This document shows, piece by piece, positions 33,745 to 43,480 of a stretch of 64,000 bases of DNA (its first letter is position 1; each line of letters begins with the position of its first letter). This DNA comes from Mesonia phycicola (GTDB taxonomy: Bacteria > Bacteroidota > Bacteroidia > Flavobacteriales > Flavobacteriaceae): positions 1 to 64,000 of the forward strand of contig NZ_FQYY01000010.1 of the NCBI RefSeq assembly GCF_900141885.1, in the 5' to 3' direction. A program made the translations under genes and the position numbers. Below the pieces are notes generated by a model that was given only the letters and a program-made list of their open reading frames with translations, had not been told where the DNA came from and searched no databases.

Positions 33745-35712
33745 TTAATTTATAGGTATATCTATCATAATAGAAGTTCCGCTCCCTAAGGTACTATCTA
33801 TTTCTAGTGTGCCTTTCATTTTATGAATTCTATCTTTAATATTACGTAGACCTATTCCTGGTTTTTTATTTTTCTGAAAACCTTTTCCATTATCGTTAAT
33901 AACAATATTGAGATGGTCTTCATGTTTAGTAAGCTGCACATCTGCCTCGGTAGCTTCTGCGTGTTTTAAAATATTATTAATTAGCTCTTGTACAATACGA
34001 TACACATCTGCTAAAATAGTATCTGATAACTGATCTACTTCTTCTTCTGGAAAGAAAAAAGTTTTAATAGTTAATTCTGATTTAACTGAAATTTGTTCAA
34101 TAAAATCATTTAAAAAACTAGTAAATCCTATTTTAGAAAATGATAAAGGGTGTAATTGGTGAGAGAGACTACGCACGTCTATACAAGCATTATTTATAGC
34201 TTTTGCAATTCTATTAGATTGTGCTTCGTTTTCATGATTTTCTACATAATGCTCAAATGCAATTTTAATTCCGGCCAAATCACTACCAATACCATCATGT
34301 ATTTCTCTTGCTAATCTAGCTCTTTCTTCATCTTGGCCTTCTTGGTAACGCTCTATAACAGATAATTTATGATCGTTAATCATTTGATTTATCTTTTGCT
34401 TGGCATTTTCTTCTTGTTGCTCTCCTAATTCTTTTTGTATTCGTAACCTTTTTACATAAGAAATTCTTAAAATAATTAAGGTTAACAAAATTAATACAAA
34501 GCCTGCTATTAAAACGTTTCTTACTAAGAGTTGTCTTTTTACTGTTAGTTCTGCTTTTTGTAATTCTGCTTCTCCTAATTTTTGTTCTTTTTCTAATAAC
34601 TGAATACGTGCTTCTTTTAATTCTGTTTCATAACGTTCTTGTATTTCTGCTACGTATTTTTCTTTATCCAGTGAGTTTTTCTCTTCTACAGTCGCTACTC
34701 CTTTCTGGTAATATTCTAAAGCTTTTTTATAATTATTTTCTTCTTCATATAAATTAGCTAAGTTTTTATATATATCAGAATTATAACGTAGTAAAGACTG
34801 GTTTTCCCCTATGGTTAGGGCTTGTTGAAAGTAATTAATTGCTAATTTTGTATGCCCAAGTTTAGATTCACATAAACCTAAATCATTTAAAACTATAGCA
34901 ATGTCTGAAGTAAATTGAAGTTCTTTTAAAAGCGACAATGTTTTTTTTAAGGGCTGTATAGCTTCTTCACATTTACCCTCTTCTACTAACATTTGAGAAA
35001 GGTTAATATTTATATAAGCTACAACTGCTTTGTTTCCTTCTTTTTCTCTATAATTTAAAACAGTTTGATAATGCTTTCTTGCTTGATCAAACTTACCTTC
35101 TTCTTTTAAAATATTAGCAAAATTAAATAGAGTAGTTAAAACACCATCATCGTCTCCCAATTCACGATACAAATTAGCAGCACGATCTAAATTTTCTGCA
35201 GATTTCTTATATTCTTTTTGCAATAAATAGAGGGTCGCTATATTTTGATATGCATTGGCTTCTTGAGTTTTATCATCTGTTATTTCAGCATAACGTAAGC
35301 ACTCCATAAAATTGTCTATAGCTTTAGGGTACTCGGCTATATTTTTATAGGCAGACGCTAATATATTATAACAAGCTGCTAAACCTTCTTGTATTTCTAG
35401 TTTTTTAAGTAATGTGATAGCATTGTTGGTAAAGTATATTGTATTTTTATAATCTCCCGTAACGTTACTTAAATTCCCTAAAGCATACAGCGCCCTCACT
35501 TCTTGCAAAGGTATGTTAGATGACTTACTTTCTTCTAACCATTGTAATGCCGCTTCTTTTGCTAATTGTGGTTTGGTATACAAGTTAGTTTGGTAAGCTT
35601 GAGATAAAGAGTCTATTAAAGACGTATTATCTGAAAGTTGAGACCAAGAAACCGTATATACGCCTAAAATTAGGCATAAGGTTAGAAAAATATGTTTTAT
35701 AGGTTGTGTCAT
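33745..35712 (-). CDS. TPR-containing histidine kinase
   Basis: 655 residues: signal peptide (HIFLTLCLILGVYTVSWSQ), about nine tetratricopeptide repeats (for example ACYNILASAYKNIAEYPKAIDNFMECLRYAE) in the periplasm, a coiled coil, one membrane helix (VLIAGFVLILLTLIILRISYV, about residues 400-420), then HisKA_3 with the phospho-acceptor His in ERARLAREIHDGIGSDLAGIK and a HATPase (VQELINNILKHAE .. IVINDNGKGF .. GIGLRNIKDRI). NarL/DegS-type partner of the response regulator downstream. Ligand or trigger unknown; the TPR sensor is typical for Bacteroidota. Confidence 0.92.
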   Translation of the reverse strand: MTQPIKHIFLTLCLILGVYTVSWSQLSDNTSLIDSLSQAYQTNLYTKPQLAKEAALQWLEESKSSNIPLQEVRALYALGNLSNVTGDYKNTIYFTNNAITLLKKLEIQEGLAACYNILASAYKNIAEYPKAIDNFMECLRYAEITDDKTQEANAYQNIATLYLLQKEYKKSAENLDRAANLYRELGDDDGVLTTLFNFANILKEEGKFDQARKHYQTVLNYREKEGNKAVVAYININLSQMLVEEGKCEEAIQPLKKTLSLLKELQFTSDIAIVLNDLGLCESKLGHTKLAINYFQQALTIGENQSLLRYNSDIYKNLANLYEEENNYKKALEYYQKGVATVEEKNSLDKEKYVAEIQERYETELKEARIQLLEKEQKLGEAELQKAELTVKRQLLVRNVLIAGFVLILLTLIILRISYVKRLRIQKELGEQQEENAKQKINQMINDHKLSVIERYQEGQDEERARLAREIHDGIGSDLAGIKIAFEHYVENHENEAQSNRIAKAINNACIDVRSLSHQLHPLSFSKIGFTSFLNDFIEQISVKSELTIKTFFFPEEEVDQLSDTILADVYRIVQELINNILKHAEATEADVQLTKHEDHLNIVINDNGKGFQKNKKPGIGLRNIKDRIHKMKGTLEIDSTLGSGTSIMIDIPIN

Positions 35713-35736
35713 CTTAAAATCGCAAACTTAATGCCT

Positions 35737-37995
35737 TTAAGCGAAATATTGGGTTCTTATTTTAGATTTCACACTATTTAAAGTTTCTAAGATGTTGTCT
35801 TCTAATTCTACATCTAATTTAGAGATGGTTTCTAATAAATTATGCTGAAGAAAAATTGCTTCTTCATAATGGGTTTGTGCTAACTCTAAATGCTCTAACA
35901 TTGCCATTTCAGACGGATTGTCTTTACTTAAAAACATTGCATTGTATTTCGTAAATTCTTCTATGTTTTCTAAACCTTTAGTAGCTTCTTTTACTGTCTT
36001 TAACATGATATGATAATCGTCTTTTTCAAAATTAAAAAAAGTGTATTCGGTATAACGTTGCATTACATCGTAATTTGCCACTAAACTCTCTTTATAGCGT
36101 TTTTCTTGTTGAAATGCATTGGCATAGTTGTAATCTACTTTCCAATTTCTGGCTTCTGGCACTTCTCTTTTTATCGTTTCACAGAGTTGAATTACGGCGT
36201 TATTATTAGTGCCATAGGTTAAACATTCTAAAGCTAGAGTTATATAAAACGCTTTATTGGTAGATAATTCTGCTGCCATTTTTAAAGATGCTGCTCCCGC
36301 AGTATAGTCATCTAGCATCCATTGTATAAATCCGTTGTTTCTGTATTCTTCGAAGGTTTTTGGGTTATCTATTAAATCTTCGGCTTTGGCTTCTCCTAAT
36401 GCTTCAGGATTTTCTAAAAAAGTTTGATAGCAAATCCATTGAAAAACGGGTTTTAACTCATCTAGTAAATACCCTTGCTCAAAATTATAGATGGCGTATT
36501 TATGGCATTCTTCATAATTTTTCATTTCTAGTAAGGCTTCAATACACATATTCATTGTATTAAAATAATCGGAATCACCATCTACATAAAAGTTGATTTC
36601 TGATTGCATATCTTCAAAAAACGCAGTGTAGTTATGATTGATTTTATGAATCACCATACGTAAGTTATACAACCAAGGTGCGTAAGAATGTGGTGGCAAC
36701 GGATAGTCTGAAAGGGCTTCATTAATCACTGTTAGAGCTTCTTCATAACGACCTAATTTTACCAAGGCTCTAGCTTGAAAAAATAAGGTTTTTAAGGTTG
36801 GGGTTTGTCTTCTATGAAATTGTACTACAATATCTAAAATACCTTGCCAGCTTTCTATTCTGCTATTTATAGTTAGTAAATTAAATAGATATTCGCTCAT
36901 TCGGAGGCCATTTTTAAATGCCTCGTGTTGAGCTGCTCCCGACTCATTATAATTTTGTTCTAATAAAAAATAATTAGATTTTAAAACTAAAAGCAATGGG
37001 TTTTTTGGGTTTAAAGCCAAGCCGCGTTCCACACAAATTTCTATGGTTGTGTTGTTTTTAGAATAATAATAAGAGGAATTACCTAATAACAAATATTGAT
37101 GCTGCGCCAATTGCCAACCCGAATTTACTAGCGCCTCCATATATTGTTCATATTCTGAAAAATTAATATAGTTTTCTTCAGGAAATTGAGGTTCTTCTGG
37201 AGCGCTTATAAGTTGAGAGACCATATCGTACATCATAAATGATTTGGCATAATCTGCTAATAATATACGGGTGTTATTATTTAATTCTAGATGCCTCCAT
37301 TCTGATATCCAACGTTTTTTATTTTCAGAGGCTTTGCCTTCCCATAAAGCTACCTGAATGGCTGCTAAATTTCTACTAGTTTGGTCTAAACGGTCTTCTA
37401 TTTCTAAACCTTTTAATACGGTGTTGTTATGGGTTGCAGAAGCTAATTCTAGTATTTCATTACAATCTTCTTCTTCGTTAGAATGGCATAAAACTTCTAA
37501 ATGTGCAGCTTCTATTTCCCAAAGTAAAAAACGGGCTTCTGTAAGTGCGGGATAACACTCTAAGATGTATTTTAATGTTAATATAGCCTCGTCGTAACGT
37601 TTTTCTGCTTGTAACTTTAACGCATAAAATAAGTGTAAAGTTTCGTTATAGGGATTGGTCATTAAAGCTGTAGTAAATATCCATTCACTACATTCTTTGT
37701 AATAGCTACAAACGTGTTCGTAATCTGATGGTAGTTCTTGCCCAATGCTAATTAAAGCTTGTAAATAAGACTCCATTGCTGTCATATTTAGCTCTTCATA
37801 CACACCAATGTAAAGCATATATATACGGTAATACCTTGCGTTTACTGCAGGGTATTTATCGCTTAGCATTTCAATATCTTCTTGAAGATTGGTAATTATT
37901 TCTTGTAAAGGACCGTAATTATAGGCCTTAAAAAGTGCTTCGGCACGCTCTAATTTTTTAATAAGGTCTTGTACTTCTAAACTCATATTTTCCAT
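35737..37995 (-). CDS. large TPR-like helical-repeat protein of the regulon
   Basis: 752 residues without signal peptide. It consists of TPR-like helical hairpins: AEALFKAYNYGPLQEIITNLQEDIEML, LFYALKLQAEKRYDEAILTLKYILECYPALTEARFLLWEIE, LFFQARALVKLGRYEEALTVINEALSDYPLPPHS, YNYANAFQQEKRYKESLVANYDVMQRYTEY. A cytosolic scaffold is likely. It overlaps the start of the gene's upstream neighbour by 13 bases (37983-37995) and is followed 24 bases later by the histidine kinase. Its family is not recognised beyond the repeat type. Confidence 0.72.
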   Translation of the reverse strand: MENMSLEVQDLIKKLERAEALFKAYNYGPLQEIITNLQEDIEMLSDKYPAVNARYYRIYMLYIGVYEELNMTAMESYLQALISIGQELPSDYEHVCSYYKECSEWIFTTALMTNPYNETLHLFYALKLQAEKRYDEAILTLKYILECYPALTEARFLLWEIEAAHLEVLCHSNEEEDCNEILELASATHNNTVLKGLEIEDRLDQTSRNLAAIQVALWEGKASENKKRWISEWRHLELNNNTRILLADYAKSFMMYDMVSQLISAPEEPQFPEENYINFSEYEQYMEALVNSGWQLAQHQYLLLGNSSYYYSKNNTTIEICVERGLALNPKNPLLLVLKSNYFLLEQNYNESGAAQHEAFKNGLRMSEYLFNLLTINSRIESWQGILDIVVQFHRRQTPTLKTLFFQARALVKLGRYEEALTVINEALSDYPLPPHSYAPWLYNLRMVIHKINHNYTAFFEDMQSEINFYVDGDSDYFNTMNMCIEALLEMKNYEECHKYAIYNFEQGYLLDELKPVFQWICYQTFLENPEALGEAKAEDLIDNPKTFEEYRNNGFIQWMLDDYTAGAASLKMAAELSTNKAFYITLALECLTYGTNNNAVIQLCETIKREVPEARNWKVDYNYANAFQQEKRYKESLVANYDVMQRYTEYTFFNFEKDDYHIMLKTVKEATKGLENIEEFTKYNAMFLSKDNPSEMAMLEHLELAQTHYEEAIFLQHNLLETISKLDVELEDNILETLNSVKSKIRTQYFA

Positions 37996-38642
37996 TCTTT
38001 AAACCAGTCGGCGTGTTGTATATGTAAACGTTGGTAGCATTCCCAAAGGGTTTCTGTTCCTGGAAATTTACTCATATCTTGCTCAGTTCCTCCTAAAACA
38101 TATTCGTCTCCTAAACATACATTACGATGAAATTCTCCCCAACTGGAAAAGTGAGATTTTATAATGTGGTTGGCTTCTTCTAAACGTAAAATCATTTCGT
38201 CTGTTTCTATAAATCCTAAGACGTGACCTAAGCGCATTTGAAATATGTAATACGCCATTTCATACCCAATAAGTTTTTGTTTTTTAAGTATAAAACGGTA
38301 TTTCCAAACCATTTTGTAAATGGTTTTAGTTTGTGGGTTTTGCTCAGCGTTGTATTTAGCATCAAAGTCGGTGCTTGTCATCATTCTAAACTCTAAAGCT
38401 AGTGTATGAAATGTATGAGATACCATTTGTCCGGTTTCATAACGTTGTAAACTATTACGTAAATGCAAACCCGATTTTATGCCAAATAGTTTTAAAAGGC
38501 GTTTGGCTTGTTTCACCTGCATTTCATCTTCTAATTCGAAACCTGACCAAGTAGTTAATTCGGCTTTTTTATAATTTTTCTTTAAAATCAAGGCCGATAG
38601 ATTTAATTGGTCTTGAATTTTGGGTGTAATTTCTTGTGTCAT
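37983..38642 (-). CDS. DUF1266-like protein
   Basis: 219 residues. The C-terminal part LIGYEMAYYIFQMRLGHVLGFIETDEMILRLEEANHIIKSHFSSWGEFHRNVCLGDEYVLGG follows the DUF1266 pattern (D/E-lxR..r.gyi...eAw......a......fsSW.ef...yllGr). The N-terminus ELTTWSGFELEDEMQVKQAKRLLKLFGI is also consistent. DUF1266 proteins (E. coli YbeR/YbeU type) have no known function but occur with DUF4132 and similar domains. Overlaps its downstream neighbour and begins 3 bases after its upstream one. Confidence 0.55.
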   Translation of the reverse strand: MTQEITPKIQDQLNLSALILKKNYKKAELTTWSGFELEDEMQVKQAKRLLKLFGIKSGLHLRNSLQRYETGQMVSHTFHTLALEFRMMTSTDFDAKYNAEQNPQTKTIYKMVWKYRFILKKQKLIGYEMAYYIFQMRLGHVLGFIETDEMILRLEEANHIIKSHFSSWGEFHRNVCLGDEYVLGGTEQDMSKFPGTETLWECYQRLHIQHADWFKEWKI

Positions 38643-38645
38643 TTT

Positions 38646-41132
38646 CTATGCATTTAATTGGTCTACCACTTGCAATAATGCAGTTGTTAACGCTTCTGAA
38701 TAGGCTCCAGATTTTGCCATAGCTTGTAATCCCATAGCATAAGATGCTGCCATTTTAGAGCCTTTTACTAAATGGGTAAATAAGCTTCGGCATAAGGCTC
38801 CGTATTTTTCGTGTTGGGTTTTTGGTGCAAGATTTGGGTCTAGTAATGCCATATATAGTGCTTGACTAAATCGGTTTTCAATTCCGGTTGTATCATTTGC
38901 TAACCAGATTTTTAAATCGTCTATCTTATCTTCAAAAACTTGTAACAGCTCGGTATTACAATCACCTTTGTCTTTATAATGCTCTAAATTGTGCAGTACA
39001 GCTTCTACATAATTTTTATTAATTTCTACAAACTCAATTTCAATTTTAGAGGTTGGTAATTGCTCAACATTAACTTTTGGAGCTGTTTGTGGTTCTTCTT
39101 TAAAATAAAAATCATAAAAACCATCAATAGCGGTAACTAATTCAGGATGATTTTTAAAATTAGCAACGTCATTTTCATTATAATTTTTAAGGTATTGTAC
39201 CGTATTTTGGTTTAGCTTATTTTCATTTAACTCTGTAAGAAAATCGGTTAAAAAGTATTCTATTTTTGTTGATATACCTCCTAAAACGTCATTTTCTGCT
39301 TGTTTTAGTTTCGATTTTCTATGAAATGTTATAATTCTGTTTAATGCGCGGTCTAAAAAGAAACGAACATCATCGTTGTAATGATTAAAATAGCTTGCCA
39401 TTTTAAACCCTTGCGTGCTTAACACATTTTCTACCCAAACGGCTTCTTGGGTGAAACTATAATAATAATCGGCTAAATAATTAAACCACGCCTGTACAAT
39501 GTGTAAGGTTAACGGATTGTTTTCATTAACATAGTGAGCGCGTGCAAAGTCGTTACATTGTTTGGTTACGCAAGTATCAATATCTTTTAAAGCCCAAATT
39601 TCATTAACTCGTGTAAAATTGCCAGATTCTACACATAGATTGCCTAATGTAGCTACAATTAATGGCAAATATTGTGTTCTAATATCAGTGTTAGCATCCC
39701 TTGCCGAGTATGCTAATTCTAACAAATACAACTGCAATATGTCTTGTTGTTCTGTGGAATAATGTTCTAATATTTCTTTGTCTGCATCATAAAAAGTGCA
39801 CACTAAAAACTGATTTAACGGATTAGAAATTCCTGCTTTAGTTAAGTGGTGAAGCCAAGCTTTTAAATTATCATTTATTTGAAACACCTCTTGAATTAAA
39901 AATGTACCAGTCACTTGAAAAGGTTCATTTTGAAAATACATTTTTGGTAATGTTCCCTTGGGGTCTTCCAACAATAACTTAGAAAAAATAGTGTTGTAAG
40001 TTTCCGTCTGTGTTTTAATGCCAGATTTAGGATGACATTTACTAAACCAAAATGGTATAAAATGCACGGGAAGCAATTCGGCAGTTTGCTCGGTGAGTAT
40101 TTTTTTTCCATAATCGTTAAAAGCTTCTGTGTAAAAATTACTTCCGCCATCAGCATTTAACCATTCTATAAATTGTTCGTAACAGATTTGTAAGTACTCT
40201 TGAGGTATGTTTTTATCACGATTACTAAATAACAACACATCTCCAGCATCCCAAGTTTTTGGTCCTAAACCCGCTATTAACGGATAAAAACCTTCTGAGG
40301 TTTGTAGGTTTAGTAATTCTAAACTTTTACTTTCTCCAAAAATAAATCGGTCTTTTAGCGCTTTATGAGCTTCATAAATAAGGCTTAGATTATTGTAGTA
40401 ATAATCGGCTAAATCTTCAGAAAACCAAGGTAGCATTAAGTCGTAAGCCCCTTTTGCATACACACGACCAACAGGTAATACGCGATGAAATTCTGCTATA
40501 AAATGTCGCCAATTATTATCAAAAAAATACTGAATAAAATCGTTGTCTATTTTAAACGGAAATTCGGTTATCGTATTATCTGTATTTACTACAGCATACG
40601 TTTGGTCTAAAATGTGGTGATTTATACAGTTTTGGATTAAGAAATCTGAATTTAGTACATCACGAATATCAAAAATACGCTGTACTAAAAATCGTGCTAC
40701 GGGTAGAGCAGCTACAGATTTACTTTGTACCAAAGCTTTTAACACTTGAAAAATTTGTGTTTTTAGTGTTTCTGAAATGGCATCAGAATTAAAATAACTT
40801 AAACTGAAATATAAAAATGTAATCAGTTTGTCGGTACTTTTTTCGTCTGGATAAAATCCGTGTTTCACCAACGGAAGCCAAGAAGCAACAAGCTCTAAAC
40901 CTTCTTGCTCGTTAGCATATATTCTCGGATGAAAATAGATAGACTGTGCTATTTGTTCTGTAAAATGTACTTCCTTTTCTGTAGCCTCACTACTATTTTT
41001 AAGCTTGTTATAAGCACTGGTTTCTGTAGCGTCCATTAATTCTAAAACCTGAAGTAACGCATTGGTTTCTGTAGTCTGTAAAGACTCAATTGTAATATTA
41101 GGGACTATATGTTCTTTAAAAATCGCAGACAT
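38646..41132 (-). CDS. hypothetical 828-residue protein of the regulon
   Basis: No signal peptide and no membrane segments. Mostly helical with acidic and aromatic residues; sections such as LPYFxxNxx-type repeats are not regular enough to call a repeat family. Distinct segments are RVLPVGRVYAKGAYDLMLPWFSEDLADYYYNNL and WLNADGGSNFYTEAFNDYGKKIL. I do not recognise a domain. Position: second gene of the six-gene operon, 44 bases after the SUKH-like gene and 3 bases before the DUF1266-like gene. Confidence 0.65.
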   Translation of the reverse strand: MSAIFKEHIVPNITIESLQTTETNALLQVLELMDATETSAYNKLKNSSEATEKEVHFTEQIAQSIYFHPRIYANEQEGLELVASWLPLVKHGFYPDEKSTDKLITFLYFSLSYFNSDAISETLKTQIFQVLKALVQSKSVAALPVARFLVQRIFDIRDVLNSDFLIQNCINHHILDQTYAVVNTDNTITEFPFKIDNDFIQYFFDNNWRHFIAEFHRVLPVGRVYAKGAYDLMLPWFSEDLADYYYNNLSLIYEAHKALKDRFIFGESKSLELLNLQTSEGFYPLIAGLGPKTWDAGDVLLFSNRDKNIPQEYLQICYEQFIEWLNADGGSNFYTEAFNDYGKKILTEQTAELLPVHFIPFWFSKCHPKSGIKTQTETYNTIFSKLLLEDPKGTLPKMYFQNEPFQVTGTFLIQEVFQINDNLKAWLHHLTKAGISNPLNQFLVCTFYDADKEILEHYSTEQQDILQLYLLELAYSARDANTDIRTQYLPLIVATLGNLCVESGNFTRVNEIWALKDIDTCVTKQCNDFARAHYVNENNPLTLHIVQAWFNYLADYYYSFTQEAVWVENVLSTQGFKMASYFNHYNDDVRFFLDRALNRIITFHRKSKLKQAENDVLGGISTKIEYFLTDFLTELNENKLNQNTVQYLKNYNENDVANFKNHPELVTAIDGFYDFYFKEEPQTAPKVNVEQLPTSKIEIEFVEINKNYVEAVLHNLEHYKDKGDCNTELLQVFEDKIDDLKIWLANDTTGIENRFSQALYMALLDPNLAPKTQHEKYGALCRSLFTHLVKGSKMAASYAMGLQAMAKSGAYSEALTTALLQVVDQLNA

Positions 41133-41176
41133 TTGCTGTGCATTATTTAAATTATAGATTGTGTATTATTGCAGTT

Positions 41177-42232
41177 TTAAGCAATATAAAACCATTCGTT
41201 ATCTTCTATTTCGCTATCGCTTCGTCTTAAACTCTCAAAAAAAGAAACAAGGTCGTCGGCTTCGATATATCCAATTTCTTGGTCGGCACCATAACGAATA
41301 ATTTGTCCGGCTTTACCTTTTGTATTCGGCGCAAAATCGAAGGCTAAAAAATTACCATTTTCTAAATCGAAAAACGGAATCCAATAAGGTGTGGTGTACA
41401 TTAATAAGGCTTTGCCTTCATTGGTAGAGTACGTATCTAACAACTCTTCTTGCGTCCAATCGTCATAAATATCTTTCCACTGTTTCCATTCGTTATAAAT
41501 ATCTTCTGCTCCCATAATGGCACATCGGTCTATCCCGTTATGTAGACTTAAATAATTTTTAATAATTTGCGGAAATGGGTAGCCTGCTTCTGCTTCAAAC
41601 TTTGCATATATAGCCTCGTTATTATTTGGTGGATGTATGGTTAATCGTTTTTCTGTAATTAACGCCATAAAAGATTGCACCAAGGCTTTCATATCTATTT
41701 CTGCATCAAGCTGAATAAACGGCGCTAAAAAATCAGATTTCTCTTTAGCTAATTGTTCGGCTATAAATTGATTTGGGATGAAATGATTTATAAAAGCACC
41801 AGTATGCTCTTGAAACGTGATGTTTTTTAAATTGCTAACCGGTTGTGAGCTAAAACTATTCTGTTTGAAAGAATACACAGAAGATGTTAGCGTTTTTTCA
41901 TCTGGGTCTTCATCTAAAATAGTGTCACACCATTCCTCAAAAAGTGGTGTTTTTTCAATTTCAAAGACGTAAACAATTTTACCTTCAAGATAGGCAATGC
42001 CATAAAATTTGTGAATATGGATGTTATCTGGCGTAATAAATAAGAGTTTAAAGACGGCTTTTTCTGTATGTTTTTCAACAGCTTCTAAAAGAGCGTCTCT
42101 AAATGTAAAACTGTTATTATAATGATACGGGTCTTCAAGAACAGGAAAAGTATTGATTTGAAGGCGTTCTACATTAAAATCGCTCCATTGTAAATCTTTA
42201 AAATTATCTGAATATGCGGTATAGTTAATCAT
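41177..42232 (-). CDS. SMI1/KNR4 (SUKH)-domain protein
   Basis: 351 residues. The C-terminal half is a SUKH domain: FEAEAGYPFPQIIKNYLSLHNGIDRCAIMGAEDIYNEWKQWKDIYDD ... PYWIPFFDLENGNFLAFDFAPNTKGKAGQIIRYGADQEIGYIEADDLVSFF. The N-terminal 160 residues are unassigned (FRDALLEAVEKHTEKAVFKLLFITPDN). SUKH proteins often serve as immunity or adaptor proteins in polymorphic toxin and similar systems. First gene of the operon that ends with the histidine kinase and response regulator, and preceded by regulon site 4. Confidence 0.82.
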   Translation of the reverse strand: MINYTAYSDNFKDLQWSDFNVERLQINTFPVLEDPYHYNNSFTFRDALLEAVEKHTEKAVFKLLFITPDNIHIHKFYGIAYLEGKIVYVFEIEKTPLFEEWCDTILDEDPDEKTLTSSVYSFKQNSFSSQPVSNLKNITFQEHTGAFINHFIPNQFIAEQLAKEKSDFLAPFIQLDAEIDMKALVQSFMALITEKRLTIHPPNNNEAIYAKFEAEAGYPFPQIIKNYLSLHNGIDRCAIMGAEDIYNEWKQWKDIYDDWTQEELLDTYSTNEGKALLMYTTPYWIPFFDLENGNFLAFDFAPNTKGKAGQIIRYGADQEIGYIEADDLVSFFESLRRSDSEIEDNEWFYIA

Positions 42233-42255
42233 TTTACGCTTATAAATTTAGATAG

Positions 42256-42301
42256 CTAAGGTAACTTGGATGCTTGAAGTTCTTATCACTGAAATTAGTG
42301 A
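42256..42301 (-). promoter_or_regulatory. regulon promoter (site 4, minus strand)
   Basis: Leftward: TCACTAATTTCAGTGA (42301-42286), 22 nt, TACCTTAG (42263-42256; 7 of 8 to TAnnTTTG). It drives the operon 42232 to 33103, which encodes the two-component system, so the regulator would be autoregulated. Confidence 0.82.
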
Positions 42302-42343
42302 TTTTGAAAACTACAGCATCTATTTTTTAAAAATGAATACGGA

Positions 42344-43480
42344 TTATTGTAGAGAAAGTTTCTTAATATCCTGACGTTTTGGTCCGTAACTACCGTATAC
42401 AGTTTTAAAATTTGTGTTTACTTTTTGAATCAAATTAGCATAAGAAAACCGAGGCAATTGGTCTAAACAAGTTATTACAAGATGTTTGTTGCTCTGCAAA
42501 TTTTGATGATGAATAGCATCGCAGCTTAACGCATAATTCAGTAATTCGGTAGCTAAAGCTTGTGTTCTAAATACACCTTGAAACTCGTTAGTCACATTTG
42601 CTTCATTTTCATTATTCTGAAGAGTTACAGGTTCGGTTTCTGCCATTGGGCCACTGCCGTGACGGGTTTGGTAACAACGGGTTACATAATAAATGTCTAT
42701 TTCAGAAATGGTTTTTAAATGCGATGTTATTTGCTGAACTGCGTTTTTAGACGTCGTGTAACTCCACGTGGTATGCGGATGAAAACCGTGCTGCGTATCG
42801 AGTAAAATACCTTGGCTGCCTTCAAAAATAAAATGCTCAAACTTAGAAGCTAGTTGAGAAAGAGCTGCCACATTATAAAACGGTTGCAGAGATTTGCAAC
42901 TTTCTAAAAAATAGGCTTCGTTATAATCTTTTAGCTCGTTTTTATAATAATCTTGTACCGCTTTTGGTTGATGCTCTAACTGTGTTTTGTAATAGGTTTT
43001 TATACTTTGCAAGCGTTGTTGTAAAACCCACTGAAACTGTAAATCGTTAGCATACAGGTAAACTTCATCTTTATTTCTGGCAATTGTAGTTCCAAATCCC
43101 AAACCACAAGAACCGTGCTGTTGTTGTTTTTCTATCGCTCTGTTATAAGCAATGTCGTAAAACGTGGTTATCATTGCTAACGGATGAACATACAATTTTG
43201 GCTGATAGGTTTTTAAGAAATTACCTTCATCTACAATAGCAGGCGGAAATAATGTGGTATGTTCTGAATAATAGGTTGGTACGCCCAACAAGCTTCCTGA
43301 ACCAAAATTACTAAAGGTATGCGTAAGCACCTCTGTAGTTACTGTATGCCCAATTTGGTGGCCACCCGAAAATCGAACTACAAGGCTTTCTTCAGGATGT
43401 TGTGATACCAGAAAATCGGTAGTTAACCCTTTTCCAGCATCACCAAATCCTAAATCTATTACTAAGCTACACTTTGGCAT
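42344..43480 (-). CDS. adenylosuccinate-synthetase-like protein
   Basis: 378 residues, about 50 shorter than PurA. It keeps the nucleotide-binding start (LVIDLGFGDAGKGLTTDFL for PurA's QWGDEGKGK), so the catalytic Asp of GDxGKG is present, and the catalytic His in GGHQIGHTV. FEGSQGILLDTQHGFHPHTTWSYTTS and TRCYQTRHGSGPMAETEP match the IMP/aspartate-binding segments. Missing are the Trp and Glu of the first loop. Its operon partners are a VWA protein and a coiled-coil protein, not purine genes, so a dedicated ligase or sensor function is more likely than housekeeping purine synthesis. Confidence 0.8.
   Translation of the reverse strand: MPKCSLVIDLGFGDAGKGLTTDFLVSQHPEESLVVRFSGGHQIGHTVTTEVLTHTFSNFGSGSLLGVPTYYSEHTTLFPPAIVDEGNFLKTYQPKLYVHPLAMITTFYDIAYNRAIEKQQQHGSCGLGFGTTIARNKDEVYLYANDLQFQWVLQQRLQSIKTYYKTQLEHQPKAVQDYYKNELKDYNEAYFLESCKSLQPFYNVAALSQLASKFEHFIFEGSQGILLDTQHGFHPHTTWSYTTSKNAVQQITSHLKTISEIDIYYVTRCYQTRHGSGPMAETEPVTLQNNENEANVTNEFQGVFRTQALATELLNYALSCDAIHHQNLQSNKHLVITCLDQLPRFSYANLIQKVNTNFKTVYGSYGPKRQDIKKLSLQ

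Noticed and set aside
42344-43480. PurZ (2-aminoadenylosuccinate synthetase, Z-genome phages)
   Set aside because: PurZ lacks the catalytic Asp of PurA's GDEGKG loop; this protein keeps the Asp (GDAGKG), and no phage genes surround it.
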